Positions 45,453-56,184 of a DNA stretch of 64,000 bases are shown here, one piece after another. Positions within the stretch are counted from its first letter, which is position 1, and the number at the start of each line of letters is the position of its first letter. The notes below the pieces were generated by a model. That model was given only the letters and a program-made list of their open reading frames with translations, did not search any database and was not told the DNA's origin. The DNA comes from Roseburia sp. AM59-24XD (lineage in GTDB: Bacteria > Bacillota > Clostridia > Lachnospirales > Lachnospiraceae), in contig NZ_QUET01000016.1 in NCBI RefSeq assembly GCF_003478445.1, positions 22,893-86,892 of the forward strand. Reading direction: 5' to 3'. A program made the position numbers and the translations under genes.

Positions 45453-48400
45453 ATGAAATTACCATGCCATACTCTGGGAATCGATATCGGTTCCACTACA
45501 GTAAAGATTGCAATATTAAACCCAGAGGGAGAGATCATATTTTCTGATTATCAGCGTCATTATGCTAATATTCAGGAGACTCTGGCGGCTATTATCAAGC
45601 AGGCGCTGAAAGAGCTGGGAGACCTTCCTGTTTCCCCTGTGATCACCGGTTCCGGCGGACTCACTCTTTCCAAGCATATGAATGTTCCCTTTGTTCAGGA
45701 GGTTGTCGCAGTTGCAACATCCTTGAAAGACTATGCTCCACGCACCGATGTGGCCATCGAGCTCGGTGGCGAGGATGCCAAGATCATATATTTTACCGGT
45801 GGTATTGACCAGCGAATGAACGGAATCTGTGCCGGCGGTACCGGTTCCTTCATCGACCAGATGGCGACACTGCTCAAAACGGATGCAGCCGGTCTTAATG
45901 AATATGCCAAGAACTACAAATCCATCTACCCGATCGCAGCCAGATGCGGTGTATTTGCAAAGACTGATATCCAGCCTCTGATCAATGAGGGTGCTACGAA
46001 GGAGGATCTGTCCGCTTCCATTTTCCAGGCGGTTGTCAACCAGACGATCAGCGGTCTTGCCTGTGGAAAGCCGATTCGCGGCAATGTCGCATTTCTCGGC
46101 GGTCCGCTTCATTTCCTGACCGAACTGAAGCAGGCATTTATCCGCACTCTGAACCTGAAGGGAGACGAGATCATTGCACCGGAGCATTCTCATCTTTTTG
46201 CCGCATCCGGTGCTGCCATGAACGCAAAGACAGATGAATGCATGTCGTCCCTCAGCAAACTGGATGATATTTTAGCCAAAAAGATCGACATGGAATTTGA
46301 GGTTGCCGTCTGGAGCCTCTGTTTAAGGACGAAACAGAGTATGACGATTCTTGAAGAAACACTCTGAGAATGATGTGAAGAAGGGTGATTTTTCCTCTTA
46401 TAGAGGAGATCTGTTTCTCGGTATTGATGCCGGTTCTACCACGACAAAGGTTGCCGTGATCGGCGAGGACGGAAGTCTTTTGTATTCTTTCTACAGCAAC
46501 AACAACGGCAGCCCGCTCAAGACTGCGATCAAGTCCATCAAGGAGATCTACGATATGATGCCGGAAGGTGCACGTATCGTCCGCTCCTGCTCGACCGGTT
46601 ACGGAGAGGCTCTTCTTAAATCCGCCCTCCTTCTCGATGAGGGTGAGGTAGAGACGGTTGCCCACTACAATGCAGCCGCCTTCTTTGAACCGGATGTCGA
46701 CTGTATCCTCGATATCGGCGGACAGGACATGAAGTGTATCAAGATCAAAAACCAGTCGGTCGACAAGGTTCAGCTCAATGAAGCATGCTCCTCCGGATGC
46801 GGTTCCTTCATTGAGACCTTTGCCAAGTCGCTGAATTACGAGGTGGCTGATTTCGCAAAGATCGCTTTATTTGCAGAGAATCCGATCGACCTCGGCTCCC
46901 GCTGTACCGTATTCATGAATTCCAAAGTAAAGCAGGCACAGAAGGAGGGCGCATCTGTCGCTGATATCTCTGCCGGTCTTGCTTATTCAGTAATTAAGAA
47001 CGCCTTATTAAAGGTAATCAAGCTGACCGACCCTAAGGATCTCGGCGAAAAGGTCGTTGTACAGGGTGGAACCTTCTACAATGATGCCGTACTGCGCAGC
47101 TTCGAGCGAATCTCCGGCTGTAAAGCCGTACGTCCGGACATTGCCGGTATCATGGGTGCCTTCGGTGCCGCACTGATCGCCCGCAAGCATTACGAAGGAC
47201 AGGAAACAACCATGCTGACCATCGACCAGATTAACGATCTGAAGTTTGAGACCTCGATGGCAAGATGTAAGGGCTGTACAAACCACTGTCTCCTGACGAT
47301 CAACCGCTTTACCGGCGGACGCCAGTTTATCTCCGGAAACCGTTGCGAGCGCGGTCTCGGCAAGGAAAAGAACAAGGATCACATTCCAAACCTGTTTGAA
47401 TATAAAAACAAGCGACTCTTCCAGCATTACACATCTCTGGATGAAGAGCATGCCGTCAGAGGAACTGTTGGTATTCCGCGTGTCCTGAATATGTACGAAA
47501 ACTATCCGTTCTGGTTTACCTTCTTCACGGAGCTTGGTTACCGCGTTATCCTCTCTCCTGAGTCCAACCGCAAGATCTACGAGCTTGGTATCGAATCCAT
47601 TCCAAGCGAGTCTGAGTGTTACCCGGCAAAGCTGGCACACGGTCATGTCACATGGCTGATCCGCCAGGGTATTGATTACATTTTCTATCCTTGCATCCCT
47701 TATGAGCGTGTCGAGGTGGAGGATGCCAACAATCATTACAACTGTCCGATCGTTACCTCCTACGGAGAGAATATCAAGAACAATATCGAGGAGCTGCGTG
47801 ATGATAAGATCACATACCAGAATCCATTCCTCTCTCTGGAAAGCGAAGCGATCGCAACAAAGCGTCTGGTAGAATTTTTCACAGAGGAAAACGGCATTGC
47901 TGCTGATGAGATCCGCCACGCTGCCGCTGCTGCATGGAAGGAAATGCAGGCCGTCCGCACCGAGATGGAGCAGAAAGGCGAGGAGGTATTACAGTACCTT
48001 AAGGAGACCGGCCGCCGCGGTATCGTGCTTGCCGGAAGACCGTACCATACCGATCCTGAGATCAACCACGGTATTCCCGATCTGATCACCTCCTACGGCG
48101 TTGCCGTACTGACCGAGGACAGCATTTCACATCTCGGCAGGGTAGACCGTCCGACGATCGTTATGGATCAATGGATGTATCATTCCCGTCTGTACCAGGC
48201 AGCATCCTTTGTCAGCACACAGTCTAATCTGGATCTGATCCAGTTAAACTCCTTCGGCTGCGGTCTTGATGCCGTTACCACCGATCAGGTCAGTGATATC
48301 CTGACAAAGCGCAATAAGATCTATACCGTATTAAAGATCGACGAGGTCAACAACCTTGGTGCCGCACGAATCCGTATCCGTTCTCTGCTTGCCGCTGTTC

Positions 48401-49675
48401 GTGAGCGTGCAGCCAAGAATATTCAGCCACAGTGCAACGTTGATACCGCACACCACAGAGTGATCTTCACCGAGGAAATGCGTAAGGAGTACACGGTCCT
48501 TGTGCCACAGATGTCACCGATTCACTTTGACATTCTGGAACCGGCACTCGCCTCCTGCGGTTATAAGCTCAAGATCTTACCAAGCACACCGGCTGCCGTC
48601 GATTACGGTCTGAAATACGTTAATAACGACGCTTGCTATCCATCCCTGATCGTTATCGGTCAGTTTATGGAGGCGCTTTTATCCGGCGAGTATGACCTCG
48701 ATAAGGTTGCCTGATCATCACCCAGACCGGTGGCGGCTGTCGTGCTACCAACTATATCGGTTTCATCCGTCGTGCTCTCGAAAAGGCAGGCATGGGACAG
48801 ATTCCGGTTATCTCCATGAGTGCCGGCATCGAGAAAAACCCCGGTCTTAAGATCAATCTGCAGATGGCACACAAAGCCATTCAGGCACTGATCTACGGTG
48901 ATGTATTTATGCGTGTCCTGTACAAGACGAGACCGTACGAAGCTGTTCCCGGCTCTGCGAACGCCCTTCATGAGAAGTGGAAAGCGATTGCACAGCGCGC
49001 CGTCAGAAACGGCAATAAAAAGGAATTTCAGCGAAATATTCGTCAGATCATTAAAGAGTTTGACGAGCTGCCATTGAAGGATATCAAGAAACCACGCGTT
49101 GGTATTGTCGGCGAGATCCTTGTTAAGTTCCTGCCGCTTGCCAACAACTATCTGGTAGAGCTTCTGGAGGCCGAGGGCGCCGAGGCAGTCTGTCCGGATC
49201 TTCTGGATTTCTTTATGTACAGCCTGTACAATGCTAACTTCAAGGCAAAATACCTTGGCAAAAAGAAATCCTCCGCACACATCAACAACTTCCTGATCTC
49301 CTATCTGGAACATTACCGTAAGGTGCCAACGATGCACTGGCAGCAAGCAATCGCTTCGAGCCTACAACACGGATCAACAAGCTGGCAGAATATGCCGATC
49401 CGATCGTCAGCGGCGGTAACCAGACCGGCGAGGGCTGGTTCTTAACCGGTGAGATGCTTGAGCTGATCCACTCCGGCGTACCGAACATCGTATGTACCCA
49501 GCCGTTTGGATGTCTTCCAAACCACGTTGTTGGTAAAGGTGTTATCAAGGAGCTGCGCCGTCAGTATCCGGAGTCCAACGTTGTGGCTGTCGACTATGAT
49601 CCGGGTGCCAGCGAGGTAAACCAGCTGAACCGAATCAAACTGATGCTCTCTACTGCTGTAAAGAACATGAAATAA
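45453..49675 (+). CDS. 2-hydroxyacyl-CoA dehydratase activase megaprotein (four one-base frameshifts in this sequence)
   Basis: With one base restored near 46306, 46348, 48710 and 49334 the product is 1408 residues. Two ASKHA (BcrAD_BadFG) ATPase domains in tandem: [12 protein letters not shown] with [13 protein letters not shown] (Cys for the cluster) at about 1-285, and [12 protein letters not shown] with [11 protein letters not shown] at about 310-590. Then a CoA-enzyme-activase DUF2229 domain (about 620-860: [11 protein letters not shown]) and a dehydratase D-like part (about 900-1408: [24 protein letters not shown]). Known members activate (R)-2-hydroxyacyl-CoA dehydratases by ATP-driven electron transfer; this fused form's own substrate is unknown. 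ATG follows AAAGGAAATATCTT. Confidence 0.9.
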
Positions 49676-49691
49676 AATAACGATCAATAAG

Positions 49692-49742
49692 ATACTGCCG
49701 AAGCAGATACGTCAAATCTACGATCTGTTTCGGCAGTATTTT
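49692..49742 (+). terminator. Terminator of the activase gene
   Basis: ATACTGCCGAA and TTCGGCAGTAT with an inner CAGAT/ATCTG arm, then TTTTG. Confidence 0.85.
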
Positions 49743-49763
49743 GATGCCAAAATTTATGTAGAG

Positions 49764-49796
49764 AAAAACAGCGCAGGAATCAAAGCCTGCGCTGTT
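49764..49796 (-). terminator. Terminator of the CPBP protease gene
   Basis: Minus-strand AACAGCGCAGG, 8-base loop, CCTGCGCTGTT, TTTTC. It faces the terminator of the convergent activase gene. Confidence 0.88.
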
Positions 49797-49820
49797 ATCA
49801 TTTGTAGTTACTTCTGATAT

Positions 49821-51015
49821 TTATTTTTGAAAATAGTCTGCATCAAAGACCGTCTTGCTTGGATAGGAAACCGCCTCCGGCTTCTCTTTGACGATAACCC
49901 CGGCTTCCTCCTTCTGCTTCTCGATATCCCGCAGGGTATCCAGATTCAAAGCAGTTTTCTGCGCGAATCCGCCCTCTTCTTCGCTGCTTTGAGTGGGTCT
50001 GTTTCCCACTACCTGTTCTACCTGTTCTGTCTGCTCTGCGGATACAGTCTCCTTTACCGCATTCATGGCTTCTGTCTGCATACGCTTTACAAGCATTCCG
50101 CTTCGTTCCATGCGGCGGTATGCCACATAGATTCCCACTGCCAGAACAATCGTTACGGCAAGACCACCCTCCAGACCAAAGTCACCGCCGTTCATAAACG
50201 ACCAGCCATCGGCAAAAGAGCTGTCAAACACAGAGCTTGCCTTTGCTGTACCGCTGACCGATATGCCGAAGATATTGCCCTGCAGGAAATTCCATCCGCT
50301 GTGCAGTGCAGCAACCATCCAGATACTGCCGCTTTCCACAAACAGAAGACCAAACAGCAGTCCACACAAAAAGAGATTGATATACGCCAGCACCGTGACA
50401 TGCTCATTGCTCATATGCATCGCCATAAATACACCACTGCTTAGGATCACGGAATACCACACGGAATTACGGCGCGACAAAGATACCAGCAGATATCCCC
50501 GGCAGATCACTTCCTCCGCCAGTCCCTGAATCATATAACCGATCAGATAAAAAAACGACGTATCCCGGAACAAGCTGTGCAGAGACACCTTCAAAATGGC
50601 AGGCTCCCGTCAATATACAGATCAGATAGGCTCCGCCAATCAAAACCGCACTCCAGCCAATCCCCTTCGCATAGAGCGAAGACATGTTCCGCTTCATAAA
50701 TCCCATCGACGACAATGGTCTTTTCTCAATGAACTTACAGTACCCTGTATATAATACGATCAAAAATATCTCCGCAAACAGCATATAAACCGTCACCCAT
50801 TGCGACCTGTTCTGAAGAAGACTGTTATATTGTTCAATACCTGCACTGATAGGATGTATGAGTCCATATACGAGAAGCCCTGGCACCAGTGCCATGGCTT
50901 CTACGAATATCGATATTACATAGAGAACAATAAAAATGATCATCTCTCCCAATATACTGTGGGATTTTGTCTTCTCGGCTTCCTTCATAAAAGCCGGTTT
51001 CTTAATTTCTCTCAT
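49821..51015 (-). CDS. CPBP family intramembrane glutamic protease (frameshift in this sequence)
   Basis: Reading is continuous if one extra base is removed near 50598 (or two added), giving 397 residues. Eight or so membrane segments with the CPBP motifs GLAEEVICRGYL (two Glu and Arg), VFMAMHMSNEH and AALHSGWNFLQGN. The last 110 residues are a cytoplasmic acidic tail, QTEQVEQV and EEEGGFAQK. It starts three bases after the aminotransferase stop. CPBP proteins process peptides such as prenyl proteins or bacteriocins; partner here unknown. Confidence 0.85.
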
Positions 51016-51018
51016 ATG

Positions 51019-52218
51019 TTATTTTAATTCCTTTAAGAATGTCTCGATACGATCCAATCCCTTTTCAATCTGCTCCAGTGAGATTGCATAGGACAGACGG
51101 ATATGATCCGCAAATCCGAAATCCGCACATGGAACTACCGCTACATTGTATTCCTCAATAAGGATTTCTGCCATCTTGGAAGTATCCTCAATCTTCTGCC
51201 CCTTATAATCCTTACCGAGTACATCACTCACGTCAACAAATACATAGAATGCACCCATTGGCTCGATCGTGCTTACATGAGGCATCTCACAGATTCTCTT
51301 GTACATATACTGACGGCGCTTATCAAACTCTGCATGCATGGTTGCCACAGAATCCTGAGGACCGTTGAGTGCCTCAACAGCAGCTTTCTGTGCAATAGAG
51401 TTTGGATTGGAGGTCTGATGAGACTGAACGCTGCTCATCATCTTTGCAATCTCCTTGGAAGATCCTGTGTAACCGATTCTCCAGCCAGTCATTGCATAGC
51501 TCTTTGCAAGACCGCTGCAGGTGATGGTTCTGTCATAGATTTCCTTGCCAAAGGAAGCAATACTGATATGCTTCTGATCTCCGTAAACAAGATTTTCATA
51601 CATCTCATCTGCGACAACATAAATGTCACTCTCTACAACCACGTCAGCGATCGCACGAAGCTCCTGCTCAGTGTAAAGCATACCGGTCGGGTTGTTTGGT
51701 GTGTTAAGTACAACAGCCTTTGTCTTGTCTGTAATTGCTTTCTTCAGATCCTCTGCCTGAAGCTTGTAGCTCTGTTCCTTTGTGGTCTTAACAATCACCG
51801 GTACACCGCCCGCAAGCTTAACGATCTCCGGATAGCTGAGCCAGAATGGTGCCGGGATGATCACCTCATCACCCGGATTGATCAGTGCTGTGAAAATATT
51901 GGTCAGAGAATGCTTTCCTCCATTGCTGATCACGATCTGATCCGGTGCATAATCAAGTCCATTGAAGGACTTAAACTTCTTAGAAACAGCTTCCTTTAAC
52001 TCATTGGTTCCGGAAGCCGGTGTATATTTTGTAAATCCATCATGAATTGCCTGAATTGCAGCATCGCAGATATTCTCCGGTGTGTTAAAGTCCGGTTCAC
52101 CTGCGCCAAAACCGACAACATCCTTTCCCTGCGCACGCAGTTCCTTTGCCTTTGCAGTGATCGCCAGTGTAGAAGATGGCTTCACCGCTGCTGCTTTTCT
52201 GGATAATTCTAATGACAT
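51019..52218 (-). CDS. Pyridoxal-phosphate aminotransferase, aspartate aminotransferase type (class I)
   Basis: 399 residues. Family start (SLELSRKAAAVKPSSTLAI), the PLP-lysine segment SGLAKSYAMTGWRIGY, substrate Arg in DHIRLSYA and the NTPNNPTG loop. It resembles class I aspartate/aromatic transaminases; exact substrate is not decided by sequence. ATG follows GAAAGGGGCAATTATT. Own promoter. Confidence 0.92.
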   Translation of the reverse strand: MSLELSRKAAAVKPSSTLAITAKAKELRAQGKDVVGFGAGEPDFNTPENICDAAIQAIHDGFTKYTPASGTNELKEAVSKKFKSFNGLDYAPDQIVISNGGKHSLTNIFTALINPGDEVIIPAPFWLSYPEIVKLAGGVPVIVKTTKEQSYKLQAEDLKKAITDKTKAVVLNTPNNPTGMLYTEQELRAIADVVVESDIYVVADEMYENLVYGDQKHISIASFGKEIYDRTITCSGLAKSYAMTGWRIGYTGSSKEIAKMMSSVQSHQTSNPNSIAQKAAVEALNGPQDSVATMHAEFDKRRQYMYKRICEMPHVSTIEPMGAFYVFVDVSDVLGKDYKGQKIEDTSKMAEILIEEYNVAVVPCADFGFADHIRLSYAISLEQIEKGLDRIETFLKELK

Positions 52219-52274
52219 AATAATTGCCCCTTTCCTTGGTATAACTTGGTAAAATATGAAAATCTCCTCTCAAA

Positions 52275-52303
52275 TTTATACCACAAACTCTGGGTTGCGT
52301 CAA
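52275..52303 (-). promoter_or_regulatory. Promoter of the aminotransferase and CPBP genes
   Basis: Minus strand TTGACG, 17 bases, TATAAA. A palindrome TTGTATACAA lies at 52312-52321, just upstream, partly over the LCP stop codon, and could be an operator. Confidence 0.65.
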
Positions 52304-52321
52304 TGTATAATTGTATACAAT

Positions 52322-53443
52322 TTACTGACCCACACTGATATTTGCTCCCTTATTATCTTCTTTTTCAAGAGCACTGCCGAATATAAACTTCTGCATCGCT
52401 TTCACATTCTTGTCCAGAGGATCCGGCAGGATCACCGACATGCTGCGGACACGGGTAATCTTGTAAGCCCCTTCCACTGGAACATTGAGTGTTTCCAGCT
52501 TTGAATTTCTGCTGCGGACTTCCACACCCTGATACAGATAATTGACAAGATCTGCCTTGTCAATATTTGTCTTGACGAGCGGCATCAGCTTTGGCACCAT
52601 CGCGATCAACTCCAATGCCGATTTGTCCATGAGCTTTTTGTAAATGGCAGACATCACGGTACGATGACGCAGTGTTCTTGCGAAATCACCATATTGTCCG
52701 TCCTTCTGTACATAACGGATCCTGGCATAACCAAGTGCCTGATTACCATTCATGTGATTGACTCCGACATGAAGTGTCCTGTTCGATTTCTCAGAGATAT
52801 AGTTGGTCTTATTAAGATATTCCACCTCATCCTCTGCCAGCTTGATATCAACGCCCCCAAGAGCCTCGATCACCTGCTGGAACGAATCAAAGTTTACCAG
52901 CACATATCCATCCACATCAACGCCAAAATTTTTATGAATCGTCTTGATCAAAGTCTTCATGCCACCATTATGATATGCCGCATTGATCTTATTGTCCGAA
53001 AAGCCCGGTATCTGCACATAGGTATCACGCATGATCGAGGTCAGACGAAGTGCTCCGTCCTTCCTGTTAACGGTTGCGATCATAATGCTGTCGGTTCTTC
53101 CCCGACCGCCTCCGATCGCCTCCTCGCCGCACACAAGGATATTGATCACATCCTTAGACTGCATTACACTGTCTGCACTGTCGAGATGAATCTTATCCGG
53201 ATCGATCGCTTTCAGGTTTTCAATTCCAGTATCCTCATCAAAATACTCTTCCTGTGCTTTCTCGTTATCATTGTCCTTTACATAAATCTTTCCATAATTG
53301 TAGCTAAATACACCGTAAGCAATACCTAAAATCGCCAGCAGTGCAATGACAACTCCTATCACGATCTTGCTCCAGACAGGCAGCTTTTTCTTTGGCATAT
53401 CTGCTGTAAGCTCTTCTAACTCTTTATTGTCCTTTTCTTTCAT
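52322..53443 (-). CDS. LytR-CpsA-Psr (LCP) family protein
   Basis: Start at 53443 (GGAG seven bases upstream), 373 residues. A short acidic cytoplasmic start, one membrane segment (about 25-45) and an LCP domain: GGGRGRTDSIMIATVNRKDG, LTSIMRDTYVQIPG, KINAAYHNGG, VLVNFDSFQQVIEALGGVDI, and RYVQKDGQYGDFARTLRHR with catalytic Arg/Asp. Such proteins attach wall teichoic acids or polysaccharides to peptidoglycan. Flanked by the aminotransferase and UPF0210 genes. Confidence 0.94.
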   Translation of the reverse strand: MKEKDNKELEELTADMPKKKLPVWSKIVIGVVIALLAILGIAYGVFSYNYGKIYVKDNDNEKAQEEYFDEDTGIENLKAIDPDKIHLDSADSVMQSKDVINILVCGEEAIGGGRGRTDSIMIATVNRKDGALRLTSIMRDTYVQIPGFSDNKINAAYHNGGMKTLIKTIHKNFGVDVDGYVLVNFDSFQQVIEALGGVDIKLAEDEVEYLNKTNYISEKSNRTLHVGVNHMNGNQALGYARIRYVQKDGQYGDFARTLRHRTVMSAIYKKLMDKSALELIAMVPKLMPLVKTNIDKADLVNYLYQGVEVRSRNSKLETLNVPVEGAYKITRVRSMSVILPDPLDKNVKAMQKFIFGSALEKEDNKGANISVGQ

Positions 53444-53551
53444 ATGAATCTCCATTTCGGTTCATTTTATATGTTTCGGCAATATACAACAGGACAGAGC
53501 CTGCGCCCTGTCCCCGCAAAATCATATGTCTGCAACGCTCAGCAAAAGGTT

Positions 53552-54915
53552 CTAGTTCTTGAAACTGTGGATCGGTGCCGGAATACGCCCGCCACGGTTA
53601 ATAAATGCACTGCAGTCAAAGGAATTGACCGGCATAACCGGTGCATAACCTAACAATCCGCCAAACTCTACGGTATCGCCTACCTTTTTGCCGATCACTG
53701 GGATCAGACGGACTGCTGTCGTCTTCTGATTAACCATACCGATCGCCATCTCATCTGCAATGATACCGGAAATCGTTGTCGCCTTTGTATCACCCGGAAT
53801 TGCGATCATATCAAGACCTACCGAGCATACACAGGTCATAGCCTCTAACTTCTCCAGCGTGAGTGCCCCGTCTACAACGGCATTGATCATACCCTGATCC
53901 TCACTGACCGGAATAAATGCGCCACTCAAGCCACCGACATAAGAGGAAGCCATAACGCCGCCCTTCTTCACCTGATCGTTTAACAGGGCAAGTGCAGCTG
54001 TTGTGCCGGGTGCACCGGCTCTCTCAAGACCCATCTCCTCGAAAATATCTGCGATACTGTCTCCGATCGCCGGCGTCGGTGCCAGAGAAAGATCGATAAT
54101 ACCAAATGGAATATTCAGCCTTCTGGATGCTTCTCTTGCCACAAGCTGACCAACACGGGTAATCTTAAATGCTGTCTTTTTCACGGTCTCACAAAGAGAA
54201 CCAAAGTCTGTGCCATGCTCGGCCTCCAGAGCCTTTCTCATAACACCCGGTCCGCTGACACCGACATTGATAATGGCATCTGCCTCTGTCACACCATGGA
54301 ACGCCCCCGCCATGAACGGATTATCGTCCGGTGCATTACAAAATACAACCAGCTTGGCACAACCGATGCTGTCGTTCTCCTTCGTATATTCTGCCGCCTG
54401 CAGGATGATCTCACCCATCAGCTTAACAGCATCCATGTTAAGTCCTGTCTTTGTTGATCCAAGATTTACGGAACTGCAGACAAAATCTGTCTCTGCCAGA
54501 GCCTGTGGGATCGAACGGATCAAAAGCTCATCCGCCTCTGTCATTCCCTTGGAGACAAGTGCACTGTATCCACCGATAAAGTTAATACCTAATGTCTTGG
54601 CAGCGCGGTCCAGCGTCTTTGCGATCGTCACAAAGTCCTCCGGCGTCTTGCAGGCTGCACCACCGACCAGTGCGATCGGAGTCACGGAAATTCTCTTGTT
54701 AACGATCGGGATTCCATACTCCCTCTCAATTGCCTGTCCGGTCGGAACAAGCTCCTTTGCCACTGTTGTGATACGATTATAGATCTTCTCATTTAAGGCA
54801 TCCAGATCGCTGTCAATACATTCCAGAAGCTGATTCCGATCGTAATGGTACGCACATCGAGATTTTCCTTCTCAATCATATTATTGGTCTCTAATACTTC
54901 ATTTATGTTTATCAT
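53552..54915 (-). CDS. UPF0210 (DUF711) family protein (one-base frameshift in this sequence)
   Basis: With one base restored near 54829 it is 454 residues, the usual family length. Start ATG at 54915 (GGAGGAATCATTCAAA before it). Conserved patterns: [82 protein letters not shown]. The family has a pyruvate-formate-lyase-like fold, but the role is not known. It always travels with the ACT-domain UPF0237 gene, here 21 bases upstream. Confidence 0.9.
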
Positions 54916-54936
54916 TTTGAATGATTCCTCCGTAAC

Positions 54937-55209
54937 TTAAATTCTGTGCATCTGATCAAATATATCCTCACGCTGTGCATGAATGATACAGCCAAGCTCC
55001 GTACCGATCTTCTCAAGATCTTCCGCAAATGTATCGAAATTGATGCTGCATGCTGCGGTATCTACAATCATCATCATGTTAAAGAAACCATCAACGATCG
55101 TCTGTGAAATGTCAAGGATATTTACCTGATTGTCTGCAAGATATGTACATACTCTCGCAATAATTCCAACGCTGTCTTTTCCAACTACAGTAATTACTAT
55201 CTTTCTCAT
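54937..55209 (-). CDS. ACT-domain protein UPF0237
   Basis: 90 residues, one ACT domain (VVGKDSVGIIARVCTYLADN, NILDISQTIVDGFFNM). Presumably an amino-acid-binding partner of the adjacent UPF0210 protein. Starts after GAGGGAATC. Confidence 0.92.
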   Translation of the reverse strand: MRKIVITVVGKDSVGIIARVCTYLADNQVNILDISQTIVDGFFNMMMIVDTAACSINFDTFAEDLEKIGTELGCIIHAQREDIFDQMHRI

Positions 55210-55311
55210 GATTCCCTCATTTCTGCCTGCGGCTCACGCTGCTAACGGCTGATTTATTTTCTTATATTCCGCATATATTCCACGGAATGATAATTCGTTT
55301 TGTGCTGCTTA

Positions 55312-56166
55312 TTATAAGGCGGATTCCAACAGATCAAGCGATAGCTGTCCGGACTCCATATCCTGTCCGCTGCCGGTCAAAACAAGCTTAGACGGCTTGT
55401 CCCTTCGTGCAACCGAAAGATCAAACGGCAGGGAGTTCATCCCCAGCTCCTCCCACAAACGGCATTTGACTGTCTCGTAGGCAAGCTCCGGATAATTGTT
55501 CTCCTTGGATAAATGTGCCAGAAATATATGCTTCAAATTATCGTGAAGAAGACGACACAACAGCCGTCCGGAATCTTCATTGGATAAATGGCCGCGTTCT
55601 CCAAGGATACGACATTTCAACGAGTAAGGATACGGTCCTGCCTCCAGCATACTGATATCGTGATTGGCTTCCAGCATGATCACCTCACAGCCCTCCAGAT
55701 GGGACACTGTATAATCATCATAAACACCAAGATCCGTCGCCATTCCCACTTTGTGACCGGATGCCTCCACGGTATAACAGACCGGATCTGCCGCATCGTG
55801 CGACATATGAAACGGCATTACCTCAAGACTGCCGATCCTGACCGGGCGGTCCGCATAGACCTGATACAGATGCTCCATCGTAACAAGCCCCTTGCTGTCC
55901 TTCTGGCGGATTCCATTAAGCGTCCCTGCCGTGCCGTAAACCGGCACATGAAAATACTTTGTCATCATCGGGATTCCCTGAATGTGGTCTGTATGCTCAT
56001 GTGTCACTAAGATCGCGTCAAGACTTTCCGGTGCAACATGGATTGAACGCAGCCCGTCCACAATCCGCTTCCGGCTGACTCCCGCGTCGATCAGAATCCT
56101 TGAATCTCCATCTCCTATATAAATGCAATTGCCGCTGCTGCCACTGGCAATACTACATATCTGCAT
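55312..56166 (-). CDS. Metallo-beta-lactamase-fold hydrolase, WalJ/YycJ-like
   Basis: 284 residues. Zinc site LVTHEHTDHIQGIP; SIASGSSGNCIYIG at the start is the WalJ signature; later MLEANHDI and AHLSKENNY. In Bacillus WalJ relates to cell-wall control and DNA replication timing. Lies 18 bases downstream of the FtsA-like gene, so the two are linked. Confidence 0.88.
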   Translation of the reverse strand: MQICSIASGSSGNCIYIGDGDSRILIDAGVSRKRIVDGLRSIHVAPESLDAILVTHEHTDHIQGIPMMTKYFHVPVYGTAGTLNGIRQKDSKGLVTMEHLYQVYADRPVRIGSLEVMPFHMSHDAADPVCYTVEASGHKVGMATDLGVYDDYTVSHLEGCEVIMLEANHDISMLEAGPYPYSLKCRILGERGHLSNEDSGRLLCRLLHDNLKHIFLAHLSKENNYPELAYETVKCRLWEELGMNSLPFDLSVARRDKPSKLVLTGSGQDMESGQLSLDLLESAL

Positions 56167-56184
56167 GCTCCTGTAACTTCCTTT

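Noticed and set aside
47008-47919. Minus-strand ORF of 303 codons opposite the activase
   Set aside because: Antisense shadow of a strongly conserved domain.
48660-49346. Minus-strand ORF of 228 codons opposite the activase
   Set aside because: Shadow; the plus-strand frame continues here with D-component-like motifs.
1286-54915. Calling the nine broken genes pseudogenes
   Set aside because: Several are essential and every break is a one-base change with intact motifs on both sides; error is far more likely.
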